Shown: piece by piece, positions 63,862-64,000 of the stretch
How the letters are laid out: each line of letters opens with the position of its first letter
How positions within the stretch are numbered: position 1 is the stretch's first letter
Assembly (NCBI RefSeq): GCF_007993815.1
Contig: NZ_VJWE01000017.1
Coordinates: 216,694 to 280,693 of the forward strand
Length of the DNA: 64,000 nt
Reading direction: 5' to 3'
Source of the DNA: Acidovorax delafieldii
GTDB lineage: Bacteria > Pseudomonadota > Gammaproteobacteria > Burkholderiales > Burkholderiaceae_C
Position numbers and translations under genes: made by a program
The notes under the pieces: model-generated
The model's database searches: none
The model's input: the letters and a program-made list of their open reading frames with translations, nothing else
What the model was told of the DNA's origin: nothing

Positions 63862-64000
63862 TCAAGGCTTCGCTGATCGCAGCGAGGTTTGCAAAACGAA
63901 GAAGATTTTGGTCTGATTTGTTTTGTTGGGATCCTTAAAAATATACAGCCGATAAGCGTGGGCGTTTGATGGCGAGTGCCAAGTTCTTTGGAACTAGTGC
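63862..64000 (+). ncRNA. rrn: probable 5' leader of an rRNA operon (start only)
   Basis: The transcript from copy 3 would contain ACAGCCGATAAGCGTGGGC (63946-63964), a sequence I associate with rRNA leaders and spacers in Comamonadaceae. A small hairpin AGTTC-TTTG-GAACT (63982-63995) follows, like the loops near antitermination signals. The 16S gene start is not in the window, so this rests on memory of relatives and on promoter type. Confidence 0.5.

Larger units (their letters stand above)
63525..64000. other. non-coding promoter and leader region at the right edge
   Basis: From the ribD start to the window edge (63359-64000) no solid gene is seen. The part from 63575 on carries three promoter-like copies that all end in GGCTTCGCT (63608-63616, 63758-63766, 63866-63874). 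AT-rich sequence and a leader-like segment follow. It probably drives the rRNA operon that would begin just outside the window. Confidence 0.6.

Noticed and set aside
1..64000. CRISPR arrays, prophage, insertion sequences or tRNA genes
   Set aside because: No regularly spaced repeats, integrase or transposase motifs, or cloverleaf sequences were noticed in reading the window.

Overview
The window is a high-GC chromosomal segment from a betaproteobacterium, most probably family Comamonadaceae (Acidovorax-like). That placement is an inference from protein style, from short interspersed repeats I associate with this family, and from an apparent ribosomal RNA leader at the right edge. No phage, transposase, CRISPR array or tRNA was seen.

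Left block (1-9692): eleven minus-strand genes, many with 4-base stop/start overlaps. They encode a threonine dehydratase (cut by the window edge), two LysE-type exporters, an EamA exporter, RidA, a small cupin, a fold-type-I aminotransferase, a glutathione transferase, two tandem PhzF-like proteins and a glyoxalase-fold protein. They are divergent from a MocR-type (GntR-HTH plus aminotransferase) regulator. The set reads as a regulated amino-acid/amine export, deamination and reactive-intermediate clearance operon. An HDOD signalling protein (9761-11005) separates it from the flagellar locus.

Central block (11142-60153): a nearly complete flagellar and chemotaxis locus of about 49 kb. flgBCDEFGHIJKL (minus) is divergent from flgA-flgM-flgN. 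A second minus-strand run reads motA-motB-cheY1-cheZ-flhB-flhA-flhF-(flhG-like)-fliA. Two closely related flagellin genes stand head to head (33906-37161), followed by fliD-fliS-fliT, fliE (minus) and the run fliFGHIJK-LMNOPQR. After fliR lies a minus-strand receiver-kinase/NarL-type regulator pair. Then comes a chemotaxis operon: a small CheZ-like protein, cheY2, cheA, cheW, cheR, cheD, cheB. Convincing sigma-28 promoters precede flgM, flagellin 2 and fliS, and strong hairpin terminators follow both flagellins.

Right block (60234-64000): an ABC-F ATPase (Uup-like) and ribD on the minus strand, then a non-coding region with three tandem promoter-like repeats and what looks like the start of an rRNA leader. 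The rRNA itself would lie beyond the window.

Points of most interest: a second, short CheZ-like protein keeping the Asp/Gln phosphatase pair and sharing its last six residues with CheD; an FlhG-position protein with no Walker A motif; the head-to-head flagellins whose near-identical 5' ends flank a one-sided promoter; the MocR-linked operon; and short interspersed repeats that have become coding sequence inside two genes. I found no clearly unprecedented multi-gene system; the rest is canonical flagellar biology.
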